From contig DAOUIZ010000035.1 of assembly GCA_034423195.1 (NCBI GenBank), forward strand, positions 62,001-126,000: a stretch of 64,000 nt of DNA. The letters run 5' to 3'. Shown in pieces: positions 39,699 through 48,197 of this stretch; position 1 is the first letter of the stretch, and each line of letters begins with the position of its first letter. A program made the position numbers and the translations under genes. Under the pieces are notes generated by a model. It did not search any database and was not told the origin of the DNA. It worked only from the letters and a program-made list of their open reading frames with translations. This stretch comes from CATOSK01 sp034423195. Its GTDB lineage: Bacteria > Chloroflexota > Dehalococcoidia > Lucifugimonadales > UBA3495.

Positions 39699-40863
39699 GC
39701 CCGGCAAGTCCGGCCAGCGCCGCTTCTATCTCCCTCAAAACCGGCAGGTCCTCCTCCGCTGCCGCAGCCTGGCGGAGAGCAGCTATCGCCCACGCCCCGC
39801 CGAGGCGTCCCAGGGCCCACGCCGCATGGGCACGGACCAGGGATTCTTCCTCGGATAACGCCCGGACGAGGGCGGGTACGGTTCGGGGGTCGCGCAGGTT
39901 TCCCAGGGCGATGCAGGCGTTGCGCTTCATGCCAGCCAGCTTCGCCCGCATGATGGGTGTCCCGCGAAACCGGTCCAGGAACTGATCGGGGGTCAAGGCC
40001 AGCAGTTCGGCCAGTTCCAGGGCGGAAAGCTGCCTGCCCCGTTCGTCATGGTTGCGGACGGGTTTAGCCTTGCGGTTGACAGGGCAGACCTCCTGGCAAA
40101 TGTCGCATCCGAACACCCAGTCCCCCAGCATCGGGCGGAGCTCCACAGGGACCGGGCCACGGTTTTCGATGGTGAGGTAGGAGATGCAACGGGCGTTGTC
40201 GATGACGTAAGGGGCGGTGATAGCCCCGGTGGGGCAGGCGTCGATACAGCGGACGCAGCTTCCGCAGGACTTGGACAGAGGAGGGTCGGGTTCGAGTTCC
40301 AGGTCGGTGATGATCTGGCCGAGAAAGACCCATGACCCGAACCCAGGGGTGAGGATGTTGGTGTTCTTGCCGAACCAGCCCAGGCCGGACCGGCGGGCGG
40401 CGGCGCGATCGAGCATCGGCCCGTCGTCCACGTACCAGCGGGCGGCGACGGAGCGCTCCAGCCGCTGACTGAGGCCGGCGACGTAATCCCGCATTTGTTT
40501 CTTGATGACACGGTGATAGTCCCGGCTACGGGCGTATCGGGCTACCTTGCCCACGGCGGCACCAGAAGGCCGAGCAGTTGCCGCGCCGTCCACCGGGTCA
40601 TCGCGGTAGTAGTTGACTCCCAGGCAGATGATGGAGCGGGCGCCGGGGAGGAGGGTCTCAGGGGAGGCGCCCCGGCGGACCCGGCCGGAGGTGAACCAGG
40701 GCAGGCCGTCCATCTGTCCCTCCCTGATTCGCTGGAGGGCGGAGTCCCGGTCAGTGTCAAAGTCGCCGGCGGAGGTAATCCGAGCCAGGTCGAACCCGCA
40801 TTCCAGGGCGTGTTCCTTAACGATGGTTTCGAGCGGGGCAAGTTGGCCGGTGGCGGAGGCCAT
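39658..40863 (-). CDS. queG: Epoxyqueuosine reductase QueG
   Basis: 401 residues. QueG makes queuosine from epoxyqueuosine in tRNA and needs cobalamin and two [4Fe-4S] clusters. The ligands are seen as CGSCVRCIDACPTGAI and CDICQEVCPVN. The cobalamin-binding N-terminal region includes YARSRDYHRVIKKQM and RWYVDDGPMLDRAAARRSGLGWFGKN. After residue 300 a HEAT-repeat-like C terminus follows (MKRNACIALGNLRDPRTVPALVRAL), as in full-length QueG. The gene shares its last 41 bases with the EVE gene in antisense. Its B12 need ties in with bluB at 61554. Confidence 0.95.
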   Translation of the reverse strand: MASATGQLAPLETIVKEHALECGFDLARITSAGDFDTDRDSALQRIREGQMDGLPWFTSGRVRRGASPETLLPGARSIICLGVNYYRDDPVDGAATARPSGAAVGKVARYARSRDYHRVIKKQMRDYVAGLSQRLERSVAARWYVDDGPMLDRAAARRSGLGWFGKNTNILTPGFGSWVFLGQIITDLELEPDPPLSKSCGSCVRCIDACPTGAITAPYVIDNARCISYLTIENRGPVPVELRPMLGDWVFGCDICQEVCPVNRKAKPVRNHDERGRQLSALELAELLALTPDQFLDRFRGTPIMRAKLAGMKRNACIALGNLRDPRTVPALVRALSEEESLVRAHAAWALGRLGGAWAIAALRQAAAAEEDLPVLREIEAALAGLAGPSPRSPGPADCSP

Positions 40864-40874
40864 GAACGGGAACC

Positions 40875-41438
40875 TCAGCTTTCCGCAGGGAGGTTTTCGT
40901 TAGGGAGGTTTTCGTTAGGGAGGTTTTCGCTAATGAGGTTTTCGTTGAGATAGGCTCCGGCGTACCCCTGGTCGGCGGGGCTATCAAGAGGGAGGAAGAC
41001 CAACTGGGCAACTCGCGCTCCCCGTTGCAGGCGGTATCCTGCTGGATGGTGTACGACGAGCATGGCCTGGAAACGTCCCCGGTAACCGGCGTCTCCCACG
41101 CCAGTCCCCATGCTGACCCCGCTGCGGATGAGGCTGGACCTGGGGAAGCAGAGGGCCATCAACGACAGTGGCAGGTTGACTTCCTCGGAGAAGGTGACGA
41201 GGTAGGGACCGGGGAGAAGGTCAAGCCACCCGTCGGTTGTAAATTCCAGGAGCTCCAACTCGGATACCGCGCGGTCGTTGGCATCGAGGCCCATGTGGCC
41301 GGGCGTGGCGAGGCGGTAGATTTCCCCTACGGTGAGGTCGAAACCGTTGGGTTGGAGCTGTTCCTCCATTGAGGAGTATCCCCGGACGAGCGGACGGGAG
41401 TCCTGGACCAACCGGGCGATGGACTGTCGGCTTAACAA
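40875..41438 (-). CDS. dcd: dCTP deaminase/dUTPase family protein with a repeated C-terminal tail
   Basis: 187 residues. RSSLIRSGVSMGTGVGDAGYRGRF is the conserved substrate-binding and catalytic motif of trimeric dUTPases and dCTP deaminases, and QLQPNGFDLTVGEIYRL fits the N-terminal Dcd pattern. It keeps dUTP out of DNA. TTG at 41438, with AGGAAGG upstream, is the best start. The last 20 residues are four copies of a 15-base unit (40891-40950) giving a NENLPNENLP-type tail; this arm normally closes over the active site, so the copy number could affect activity. Confidence 0.88.
   Translation of the reverse strand: MLSRQSIARLVQDSRPLVRGYSSMEEQLQPNGFDLTVGEIYRLATPGHMGLDANDRAVSELELLEFTTDGWLDLLPGPYLVTFSEEVNLPLSLMALCFPRSSLIRSGVSMGTGVGDAGYRGRFQAMLVVHHPAGYRLQRGARVAQLVFLPLDSPADQGYAGAYLNENLISENLPNENLPNENLPAES
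40891..40950. repeat. Four copies of a 15-bp tandem repeat in the dcd 3' end
   Basis: AGGTTTTCGTTAGGG at 40891-40905 and 40906-40920, then AGGTTTTCGCTAATG and AGGTTTTCGTTGAGA. The repeat keeps frame and makes the repeated C-terminal residues of the Dcd-like protein. Confidence 0.9.
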
Positions 41439-41485
41439 CTGGCCTTCCTGCGGGTGAAGCTTATGGTGGGACCGGTGTAACAATC

Positions 41486-41524
41486 GAGGCCCGTACCCGT
41501 GTTGACTCCGGGGGTACGGGCCTC
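41486..41524. terminator. Hairpin between groEL and the dcd-like gene
   Basis: GAGGCCCGTACCC pairs perfectly over 13 bases with GGGTACGGGCCTC around a 13-base loop. It is downstream of groEL. The run after it on the minus strand is GATTGTT, not a full T-run, so efficiency is uncertain. Confidence 0.7.
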
Positions 41525-41558
41525 ATTGGCCTTCTTAACCGACTTGCCTGGGACGGGA

Positions 41559-43184
41559 CTAGTCGTGCATGAAGTCCTGTATGTCGGCGGGCAGAGGCTC
41601 GTACTTGGGAATTTCCGAGACGACGGCTTCGGTGGTCAGCATCATTCCTGCGACGCTGCCGGCGTTCTGCAGGGCCGACCGGGTCACCTTGGCCGGGTCG
41701 ATGATCCCGCGCTGGATGAGATCGGTGTAATCGCCCTGCTCGGCGTCGAATCCCCAAGCGCCGTCGCTCTCACGGACATGTTCGAGGACGACCTGCCCGT
41801 GGTAACCGGAGTTTTCGGCAATCACCAACAGGGGGGCGCTGAGGGAATCGCGAACGATGCGGGCCCCGACGGCTTCGTCCCCGGAGAGGCTGGAGACGAC
41901 GCTGTCGACGACGGATTCGGCGCGGACCAGGGTCACACCACCGCCGGGGACGATCCCCTCTTCGACGGCGGCGCGAGTGGCGGCCAGGGCGTCCTCGGCC
42001 CGGGACTTGCGCTCGTTGAGTTCGGGTTCGGTGGCGGCTCCGACCTTGATGACGGCGACACCGCCGGCCAGGGACGCCAGGCGCTCCTGGAGCTTTTCGC
42101 GGTCATAGTCGGAGGTGGTGGTGTCAATCTGGACGCGAAGCTGCTCGATGCGGCCGTAAATTGCAGATTCCTCACCGGCACCCTCGATGACGGTGGACTC
42201 GTCCTTGAGGGCGACAAGGCGGCGGGCCGAGCCGAGGTGGGAGAGTTCCACGCTGTCCAGGCTCAGGCCGGTGTCGTTGCTGATGACGGTGCCGCCGGTC
42301 ATGATGGCCATGTCTTCCAGCAGGGCCTTGCGGCGGTCGCCGAATCCGGGGGCCTTGATGGCGACGCCGCCAACGGTGCCGCGCATCTTGTTGACCACCA
42401 TGGTCGCGAGGGCTTCTCCATCGACGTCCTCGGCGATGACGACCAATGGGCGGCGGCCGGCCTGGGCGATGAGCTCGAGAGTGGGAACGATGTCCTGGGT
42501 GGAACTGACCTTCTGGTCGGTGATGAGGAAGAGGGGCTGGTCCAGGACGACCTCCATGCGCTGGGCATCGGTGACGAAGTGGGGGGAGAGATAGCCGCGG
42601 TCGAGGCGCATTCCTTCGACGACATCGAGGTCGTCTTCGAGGCTCTTGGACTCCTCGACGGTGATGACTCCCTCGCGGCCGACCCGGTCCATTGCCTCGG
42701 CGATGAGGTCGGCGATGCCCTCCTCGTGGGCGGACAGGGCGGCGACGCGGGCGACCTGGTCCCGGTTTTCCACGGGTACGGACATTTCGGCGATATGGTC
42801 GACGACGGCGCCCACAGCCCGGTCAATGCCGCGCTTGAGGCTCATGGCGGAGGCGCCGGCGGCCACATCCTTGAAGCCTTCCTGGACGATGGAGCGGGCC
42901 AGGACGACGGAGGTGGTGGTGCCGTCGCCGACAACGTCGTTGGTCTTGGCGGCGGCTTCCTTGACCAGCTGGGCCCCCATGTTCTCGTAGGGGTCGGGGA
43001 GCACGACTTCCTTGGCCACGGTGACGCCGTCGCTGCAAACGACGGGAAGGGCCCAGACGCGGGCCAGGAGGACATTGCGGCCGCTGGGTCCGAGGGTCAG
43101 GCCCACGACCCGGCCCAGCTCATTGACTCCCCGCATGAGGCTGGCCCGTGCTTCGTTGCTGAACGATAGTTGTTTTTCCGGCAT
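41559..43184 (-). CDS. groEL: Chaperonin GroEL
   Basis: 541 residues, full-length Cpn60 that folds proteins with GroES and ATP. Motifs: LTLGPSGRNV (about 30-39), VGDGTTTSVVLARSI (about 85-99), RAAVEEGIVPGGGVTLVR (about 400-417), and the DPAKVTRSALQNAGSVAGM region near the C terminus. The usual GGM-rich tail is missing; it ends DIQDFMHD. No groES lies nearby and no CIRCE element is seen upstream. The 63-bp-type repeat begins 30 bases before the ATG at 43184. Confidence 0.96.
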   Translation of the reverse strand: MPEKQLSFSNEARASLMRGVNELGRVVGLTLGPSGRNVLLARVWALPVVCSDGVTVAKEVVLPDPYENMGAQLVKEAAAKTNDVVGDGTTTSVVLARSIVQEGFKDVAAGASAMSLKRGIDRAVGAVVDHIAEMSVPVENRDQVARVAALSAHEEGIADLIAEAMDRVGREGVITVEESKSLEDDLDVVEGMRLDRGYLSPHFVTDAQRMEVVLDQPLFLITDQKVSSTQDIVPTLELIAQAGRRPLVVIAEDVDGEALATMVVNKMRGTVGGVAIKAPGFGDRRKALLEDMAIMTGGTVISNDTGLSLDSVELSHLGSARRLVALKDESTVIEGAGEESAIYGRIEQLRVQIDTTTSDYDREKLQERLASLAGGVAVIKVGAATEPELNERKSRAEDALAATRAAVEEGIVPGGGVTLVRAESVVDSVVSSLSGDEAVGARIVRDSLSAPLLVIAENSGYHGQVVLEHVRESDGAWGFDAEQGDYTDLIQRGIIDPAKVTRSALQNAGSVAGMMLTTEAVVSEIPKYEPLPADIQDFMHD

Positions 43185-43213
43185 TACTTGATTCCTCCAT
43201 GAGGTGTTTGTCT

Positions 43214-43285
43214 CTAAGGGTCGCCGCCTCCGTCGCCAATTTAGGCAACTTGTCTAAGACTCCTTGGCGGCTCCAAGGGTCGCGG
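43214..43285. repeat. Diverged copy of the 63-bp repeat upstream of groEL
   Basis: CTAAGGGTCGCCGCC and GGCAACTTGTCTAAG are kept; the ends resemble 38544-38606. A partial second unit (CAAGGGTCGCGG) follows at about 43274. The copy is in the groEL leader, as the tandem copies are in the thiolase leader. Confidence 0.8.
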
Positions 43286-43445
43286 TGGTTTGATTGAATT
43301 GAGGGGGAATTAGCAGGTGCGGGGCATTGGCCAAGCCGGGGAAGCACCCTTCTTTCCCAACCAACAAATATGGGTCAGGATGATATTGTTGTCAAGACTG
43401 GGTGCAAGGCGCGATGCGGGACGCTACGCGGAGGCCCGGCAGCTC

Positions 43446-43961
43446 CTAACCAAGGCGGAGGGGCGGGCCCCAAAGCTTGACGCCCTCCCGGCCTTCAACC
43501 TGCTGGAGCAGTTCGGATATTGTTTTTCCGGTTGAGGGGTGGATGGCGTCACCGGCGAGTTCGGCGAGGGGGACGAGGACGAAGGCCCGGTCCTGGAGGT
43601 GGGCGTGGGGGACCTGGAGGTCGGGTTCGGAAGAGGAGATTACCTGCTGTCCGTAGAGGAGGATGTCCACGTCGATGAGGCGGGGACCCCAGTAGAAAGT
43701 GGCTTGCCTCCCGACCGCACGTTCGACGCCCTGGGTAGCGGCGAGGAGGGAGAGGGGGTCAAGGATAGTATCGGCCTGTAAAACGCAGTTGAGGAAGCGC
43801 GGCTGGTCGAGGAATCCCCATGGATCCGTTTCGTAGAGGGACGAACTGGCGGTGACGGTGATCCCTGGCGGTTGGTCGAGGAGCGATACGGCGCGGGACA
43901 GGTTGGTCTCCCGACGGCCGAGGTTGGAGCCGAGACCGAGGTAGACGTTTACGGGTTCCAA
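43446..43961 (-). CDS. folK: 2-amino-4-hydroxy-6-hydroxymethyldihydropteridine pyrophosphokinase
   Basis: 171 residues. HPPK signature residues: LGLGSNLGRRE (8-18), SSLYETDPWGF (about 40-50), and the catalytic RLIDVDILLYG (94-104) where the Asp pair binds Mg2+. It activates the pterin for DHPS in folate synthesis. The start is a TTG at 43961 that overlaps the folP stop by 13 bases, indicating coupling. Confidence 0.95.
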   Translation of the reverse strand: MEPVNVYLGLGSNLGRRETNLSRAVSLLDQPPGITVTASSSLYETDPWGFLDQPRFLNCVLQADTILDPLSLLAATQGVERAVGRQATFYWGPRLIDVDILLYGQQVISSSEPDLQVPHAHLQDRAFVLVPLAELAGDAIHPSTGKTISELLQQVEGREGVKLWGPPLRLG

Positions 43962-44851
43962 CCTGCCGGCCTCCAGCCGCGAACGATGGCGTCGGTCATG
44001 CGGCAGACGCGGGTCATTTCGCGGACGTCGTGGACGCGGACGATGTCGGCGCCGTTGGCGATGGAAAGGGCGACGGTGGCGGCGGTGCCTTCCAGACGGT
44101 CTTCGACGGGAAGGTCGAGGACGAGTCCGATGGTGGACTTGCGGGAGGTCCCGACAAGGACGGGAAAACCGAGGGCACGAATTCCGGCGAGCCCACGGAG
44201 CACCTCGAGGTTGTGGTCCGGAGTCTTGCCGAAGCCGATGCCAGGGTCGAGGATGATGCTGGCGCCGGGGACACCGGCAGCCTGGGCGGCAGCCGCGCTG
44301 GATGCCAGGCTGGCGATGACATCTTCGAGGACACTTTGGTATTCCCGGTTGTCCTGATTGTGCATGAGGATGATGCCGGCGCCGGCATCGGCGGCCAATT
44401 GGGCCAGGGCTGGGTCGGCCTTGAGTCCCCAGATGTCGTTGATGATGGAGGCCCCCGCATCCAAAGCCCGACGGGCCACCGGGGATTTGTAAGTGTCCAC
44501 GCTTATGGGGAGGGTTACCCTCGAGGCGATGGCTTCCAGGGCTGGGATCAGGCGGCGGAGCTCTTCATCGGCTTCGACGGGCTGGTGCCCGGGGCGGGTG
44601 GACTCGGCGCCGACATCGAGGAAGTCCGCGCCTTCTTCCTGAAAGCGGAGGGCTTGGTCGACAATGGCGGGGATGTCCGATCCGAGGCCGTCACCGGAGA
44701 AAGAGTCCGGGGTGACGTTGATGATCCCCATGACGTAGGTGCGGCGACCCCAGGCAAGGGGTTCGCCACCGGAGACGGGGAGGTTCTCAAAAAATGATGG
44801 GGACGGGGGTTGTGTCAATGGGCACCGAATGCCTGTATCGGGTGGGGTCAC
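43949..44851 (-). CDS. folP: Dihydropteroate synthase
   Basis: 300 residues. MGIINVTPDSFSGDG (41-55), DVGAESTRPG (about 78-87), DPGIGFGKTPDHNLEVL and GTSRKS are the DHPS pterin- and phosphate-binding motifs. It joins p-aminobenzoate to the pterin made by FolK. The first 40 residues before GRRTYVMGIINV are not conserved, so translation may start later than the GTG at 44851. It precedes folK on the same strand. Confidence 0.95.
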   Translation of the reverse strand: MTPPDTGIRCPLTQPPSPSFFENLPVSGGEPLAWGRRTYVMGIINVTPDSFSGDGLGSDIPAIVDQALRFQEEGADFLDVGAESTRPGHQPVEADEELRRLIPALEAIASRVTLPISVDTYKSPVARRALDAGASIINDIWGLKADPALAQLAADAGAGIILMHNQDNREYQSVLEDVIASLASSAAAAQAAGVPGASIILDPGIGFGKTPDHNLEVLRGLAGIRALGFPVLVGTSRKSTIGLVLDLPVEDRLEGTAATVALSIANGADIVRVHDVREMTRVCRMTDAIVRGWRPAGWNP

Positions 44852-44892
44852 CGGGTGGTGACAGAGGCGATTTTACCGGAGACGGAGGTTCC

Positions 44893-44922
44893 TTGCACGG
44901 CAGTTCCGCGCTCTGCTAGCAT
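44893..44922 (+). promoter_or_regulatory. Promoter of the carboxylase beta-subunit gene
   Basis: TTGCAC (44893-44898), 18-base spacer, TAGCAT (44917-44922) preceded by TGC as an extended -10; the start codon is at 44959. Confidence 0.65.
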
Positions 44923-44958
44923 GGGCCAGTCCCCGAACACGACGCCCGGAAGGCGGTT

Positions 44959-46524
44959 ATGGCCCTGGAAAAACGGCAGATTGACGAAAAAATCGAAGCC
45001 CTGGCCGAGATGCGGGAGCAGTCCCTCCTGGGCGGGGGACAGCAGCGGATTGACCAGCAACACCAGCGGGGGAAGCTGACGGCGAGGGAGCGGCTGGCAA
45101 AGCTAATGGACGAGGGGACCTTCCAGGAGATTGACTCGTTTGTCACCCATCGAGCTACGGAGTTCGGGCTCGGCAACCGGACGTTCCTGGGGGACGCCGT
45201 GGTGACCGGATACGGGTCGGTGGACGGTAGGAAGGTCTTTGCCTACGCCCAGGACTTCACGGTCTTCGGCGGGTCGCTTTCCGAAGTGGTGGGGGAGAAA
45301 ATCTGCAAGGTCATGGACCTGGCGGGCAAGTCCGGGTGGCCGGTGGTGGGGTTGAATGATTCCGGCGGGGCGCGGATTCAGGAAGGGGCGGACAGCCTGG
45401 CGGCATACGGAGATATTTTCCTGCGGAACACGCGGTACTCGGGGGTGATTCCGCAGATCTCGGTGATCATGGGGCCGTCGGCGGGGGGAGCGGTCTACTC
45501 TCCGGCGATAACGGACTTCATCTTCATGGTGCAGGGCACCGGGCAGATGTACATAACCGGGCCGGATGTGGTGAAGGCGGTGACCGGGGCGGACGTGACC
45601 CACGAGGAACTGGGCGGAGCGGACTCCCACGCTTCCCGGAGCGGCGTGGCCCACTTTGTGTATCCGACGGAAGAAGAGTGCCTGAGCGAGGTAAGGCGGC
45701 TGCTGAGTTTTCTGCCATCGAACAACGTGGGGGACCCGCCGGTCTACGCCACGAGTGATCCGGCGGGGCGGGAAGAGCCGGAGCTGCGGTATATCGTTCC
45801 CGACGAGGCCAACCGCCCCTATGACGTGAGGGACATAGTTTACCGGCTGGTGGACGACGAAGAGTTCATGGAGGTGCAGCCGGCCTACGCTCCGAACGTG
45901 GTGGTGGGGTTCGCCCGGTTCGATGGACGGCCGGTGGGGATCGTGGGGAACCAACCGGCGTACCTGGCGGGGGTGCTGGATATCAACGCATCGGCGAAGG
46001 CGGCGCGGTTTGTCAGATTCTGCGACTGCTTCAGCATCCCGCTGGTGACGCTGGTGGACGTTCCGGGGTTCATGCCGGGGGTGGACCAGGAGTACGGGGG
46101 GATTATCCGGCACGGGGCAAAGCTCATCTACGCCTACGCGGAAGCAACGGTGCCGAAGATAAGCGTCATCACCCGCAAGGCATACGGCGGGGCGTACATC
46201 GTGATGAGCAGCAAGCATCTGAGCGCGGACATCAACCTGGCGTGGCCGTCGGCGGAGATCGCGGTGATGGGTCCCGACGGAGCGGTGAACATCATCCACC
46301 GGGAGCAGATTTCCCAGTCGGAGAACCCGGAGCAGACCAGGCTGGAACTGGCGAAGGACTACCAGGAGAGGTTCACCAATCCCTACGTGGCGGCGAGCCG
46401 GGGATACCTGGATGACGTAATCGACCCGGCCCAGACCAGGGGGAGAATAGTGTCGTCGCTGGATGTTCTCCAGGGAAAGCGGGACAGTCTGCCGCCACGG
46501 AAACACGGGAACATCCCCCTTTAA
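44959..46524 (+). CDS. Acyl-CoA carboxylase beta subunit (propionyl-CoA carboxylase type)
   Basis: 521 residues. The two crotonase-like halves are plain: LNDSGGARIQEGADSLAAYG (about 131-150) and GPSAGGAVYSPAITDF make the N-terminal oxyanion hole; DVPGFMPGVDQEYGGIIRHGAKL and KAYGGAYIVMSSKHL make the C-terminal one. It transfers carboxyl from biotin to acyl-CoA (propionyl- or acetyl-CoA). The biotin-carrying alpha subunit is not adjacent. The start at 44959 has CGGAAGG upstream. Confidence 0.95.
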   Translation: MALEKRQIDEKIEALAEMREQSLLGGGQQRIDQQHQRGKLTARERLAKLMDEGTFQEIDSFVTHRATEFGLGNRTFLGDAVVTGYGSVDGRKVFAYAQDFTVFGGSLSEVVGEKICKVMDLAGKSGWPVVGLNDSGGARIQEGADSLAAYGDIFLRNTRYSGVIPQISVIMGPSAGGAVYSPAITDFIFMVQGTGQMYITGPDVVKAVTGADVTHEELGGADSHASRSGVAHFVYPTEEECLSEVRRLLSFLPSNNVGDPPVYATSDPAGREEPELRYIVPDEANRPYDVRDIVYRLVDDEEFMEVQPAYAPNVVVGFARFDGRPVGIVGNQPAYLAGVLDINASAKAARFVRFCDCFSIPLVTLVDVPGFMPGVDQEYGGIIRHGAKLIYAYAEATVPKISVITRKAYGGAYIVMSSKHLSADINLAWPSAEIAVMGPDGAVNIIHREQISQSENPEQTRLELAKDYQERFTNPYVAASRGYLDDVIDPAQTRGRIVSSLDVLQGKRDSLPPRKHGNIPL

Positions 46525-46553
46525 CAGTTCTCCGCGGTATTAAAGGATAGGCA

Positions 46554-47561
46554 ATGGAATTTGGACTTTTCGACCAGTTGCCCTGTGCGCCGACCCAGGA
46601 TGTCGGCGCGCGCTATAACGACATCATCGCCCAGGGGCAGTTGGCCGACAGGCTGGGGCTGGATGCGGTCTGGCTGGCGGAGTATCACTTCAATCCCCGG
46701 TTTTCCGTGTTGCCGGCGCCGCTGCTGGTGGCGTCAGCCATCGCGCGATGCACGGAGCGGGTCAAGGTGGCGACGGCGGTGAACCTGCTTCCCCTGCACC
46801 AGCCGGTGCGCCTGGCGGAGGAGTGGGCGACGTTGGACGTGCTGTCGGGGGGAAGGGCGGTGTTCGGCATCGGTCGAGGGTCCAACCCGGAGCACTACTC
46901 GGGAATGGGGATCGCGACAGAAGAAGGGAGGCCGAGGTTCCTGGAGGCGCTGGACGTGGTGATCAAGTGCTGGACGGAGGAACGGCTGGATCATCACGGG
47001 GAGTTTTTCCAGGCGGACGACGTGGCGGTGGTGCCCAAGCCGGTGCAGAAGCCTCACCCGCCGGTATACATTGCATCCAACAGCGAGGACACCTTTCCGA
47101 TGGTGGGGGCGCTGGGGCACAACATCCTGGTGACCCCGCTGATAATCACCCACGAGGGGGTGAAGAGGGGGTTGGCGTCCTACCGGGAGCAACTGGTCAA
47201 GAACGGGCACGATCCGGCGGGGGTCAAGGTCTTGCCGACGCTGGCGGCGTGCGTGGCGGAGAGCCGGGAGAAGGCAGAGGCGGTGCTGAGGCCGACGATA
47301 GACAACTACCTGGGGGTGCTGAGGACGGGGCGGTCGCGGGGATCGGGCCGGGCGGCGACGGTGACGACGGACGAGTTTCTGAAGGACTACGCCATTGTCG
47401 GGGATCCCAGCGAGGTTACGGAGCAGATCCAGGCGATCCGGGAGATGTTCGACTGCCAGGGAGTCATATTCTGGCACAACATCGGGGGGTTGGTGCCGCA
47501 CGAGGAGATCGTCAAGTCCCTGGAGCTGTTCACGGACAAGGTGCTGCCGAATTTCCGGTAG
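46554..47561 (+). CDS. LLM-class flavin-dependent oxidoreductase
   Basis: 335 residues, luciferase-like barrel. Signatures: MEFGLFDQLPC, LDAVWLAEYHF (about 36-46), LPLHQPVRLAEEWATLDVLSGGRAVFGIGRG (about 82-112) and VVPKPVQKPHPPVYIASNS. The EYHF and LHxPxRLAE motifs place it with bacterial luciferase-like monooxygenases of the alkanal or nitrilotriacetate type more than with F420 enzymes. The ATG has AAGGATAGG upstream. It follows the carboxylase gene by 29 bases, so the two may be co-transcribed. Confidence 0.93.
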   Translation: MEFGLFDQLPCAPTQDVGARYNDIIAQGQLADRLGLDAVWLAEYHFNPRFSVLPAPLLVASAIARCTERVKVATAVNLLPLHQPVRLAEEWATLDVLSGGRAVFGIGRGSNPEHYSGMGIATEEGRPRFLEALDVVIKCWTEERLDHHGEFFQADDVAVVPKPVQKPHPPVYIASNSEDTFPMVGALGHNILVTPLIITHEGVKRGLASYREQLVKNGHDPAGVKVLPTLAACVAESREKAEAVLRPTIDNYLGVLRTGRSRGSGRAATVTTDEFLKDYAIVGDPSEVTEQIQAIREMFDCQGVIFWHNIGGLVPHEEIVKSLELFTDKVLPNFR

Positions 47562-47604
47562 GCCGCCGCTGGAGGAAAGGGAAGGGCCGGGGTAAGCTAA
47601 AGGT

Positions 47605-48165
47605 ATGGAGACGATACCGCCACTGCCGGAGCCGGGCAACCAGAGTCCCGAAGACCGCCGGGCCATCAGCCGCCGGTTCATCATGCAAGCCAGGAAAGAA
47701 CTGGAGGAAGGCCACCGCCTCCAGGCCGGGGAGAAGGCGTGGGCTGCCGTTGCCCAACATTTGAAGATCGTCGGCCACGAGAGGGGATGGCAGCACACCG
47801 CTCACCGGCAGGTGGAGAGCATTGGCCGGCATATCAGGGCCGAGTACCCCGACCTGGACTCGGCTCCCCTGGCTGATACCCTTTCCGATGCGTACCGGGT
47901 GGGCCACATCAACTTCTACGAGAACCAGGAAGAACATGAGAGGATAGCGGCACTGGTGGATGATGTTGAACGGGAGCTGCCCAACCTGGAGCGACTGACC
48001 AGGGAAGCCGCCGAAAACCCGCGTCCGTTCGAAATTGCAACCAGCGGCCAACGGAGGCAGTTGCGGGAAGTGACCGGGGACAGGCTGCTGGAAATCGGGG
48101 ATTCCTCTCCGGTCGGGTTTTCGCTCAGGCACCCGGAGCCGAAAGACGGAGACGGGGCCAGTTAA
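47605..48165 (+). CDS. HEPN/PaREP1-like helical protein
   Basis: 186 residues, mainly helical. The stretch ISRRFIMQARKELEEGHRLQAGEKAWAAVAQHLKIVGHERGW (about 21-62), then a DAYRVGHINFYENQEEHERIAALV helix, resembles PaREP1 and HEPN-domain proteins, where a bundle of helices binds RNA or nucleotides. No Rx4-6H nuclease motif is clear, so RNase activity is not predicted. A second protein of the same kind is at 60985-61422. Role unknown; it may be co-transcribed with the LLM gene and rarA. Confidence 0.65.
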   Translation: METIPPLPEPGNQSPEDRRAISRRFIMQARKELEEGHRLQAGEKAWAAVAQHLKIVGHERGWQHTAHRQVESIGRHIRAEYPDLDSAPLADTLSDAYRVGHINFYENQEEHERIAALVDDVERELPNLERLTREAAENPRPFEIATSGQRRQLREVTGDRLLEIGDSSPVGFSLRHPEPKDGDGAS

Positions 48166-48197
48166 ACTCCCCAATCCCATCCAGCGGGGACGTTCCA

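Noticed and set aside
43185..43445. CIRCE operator for groEL
   Set aside because: No TTAGCACTC / GAGTGCTAA inverted repeat is present; the region carries the 63-bp-type repeat instead.
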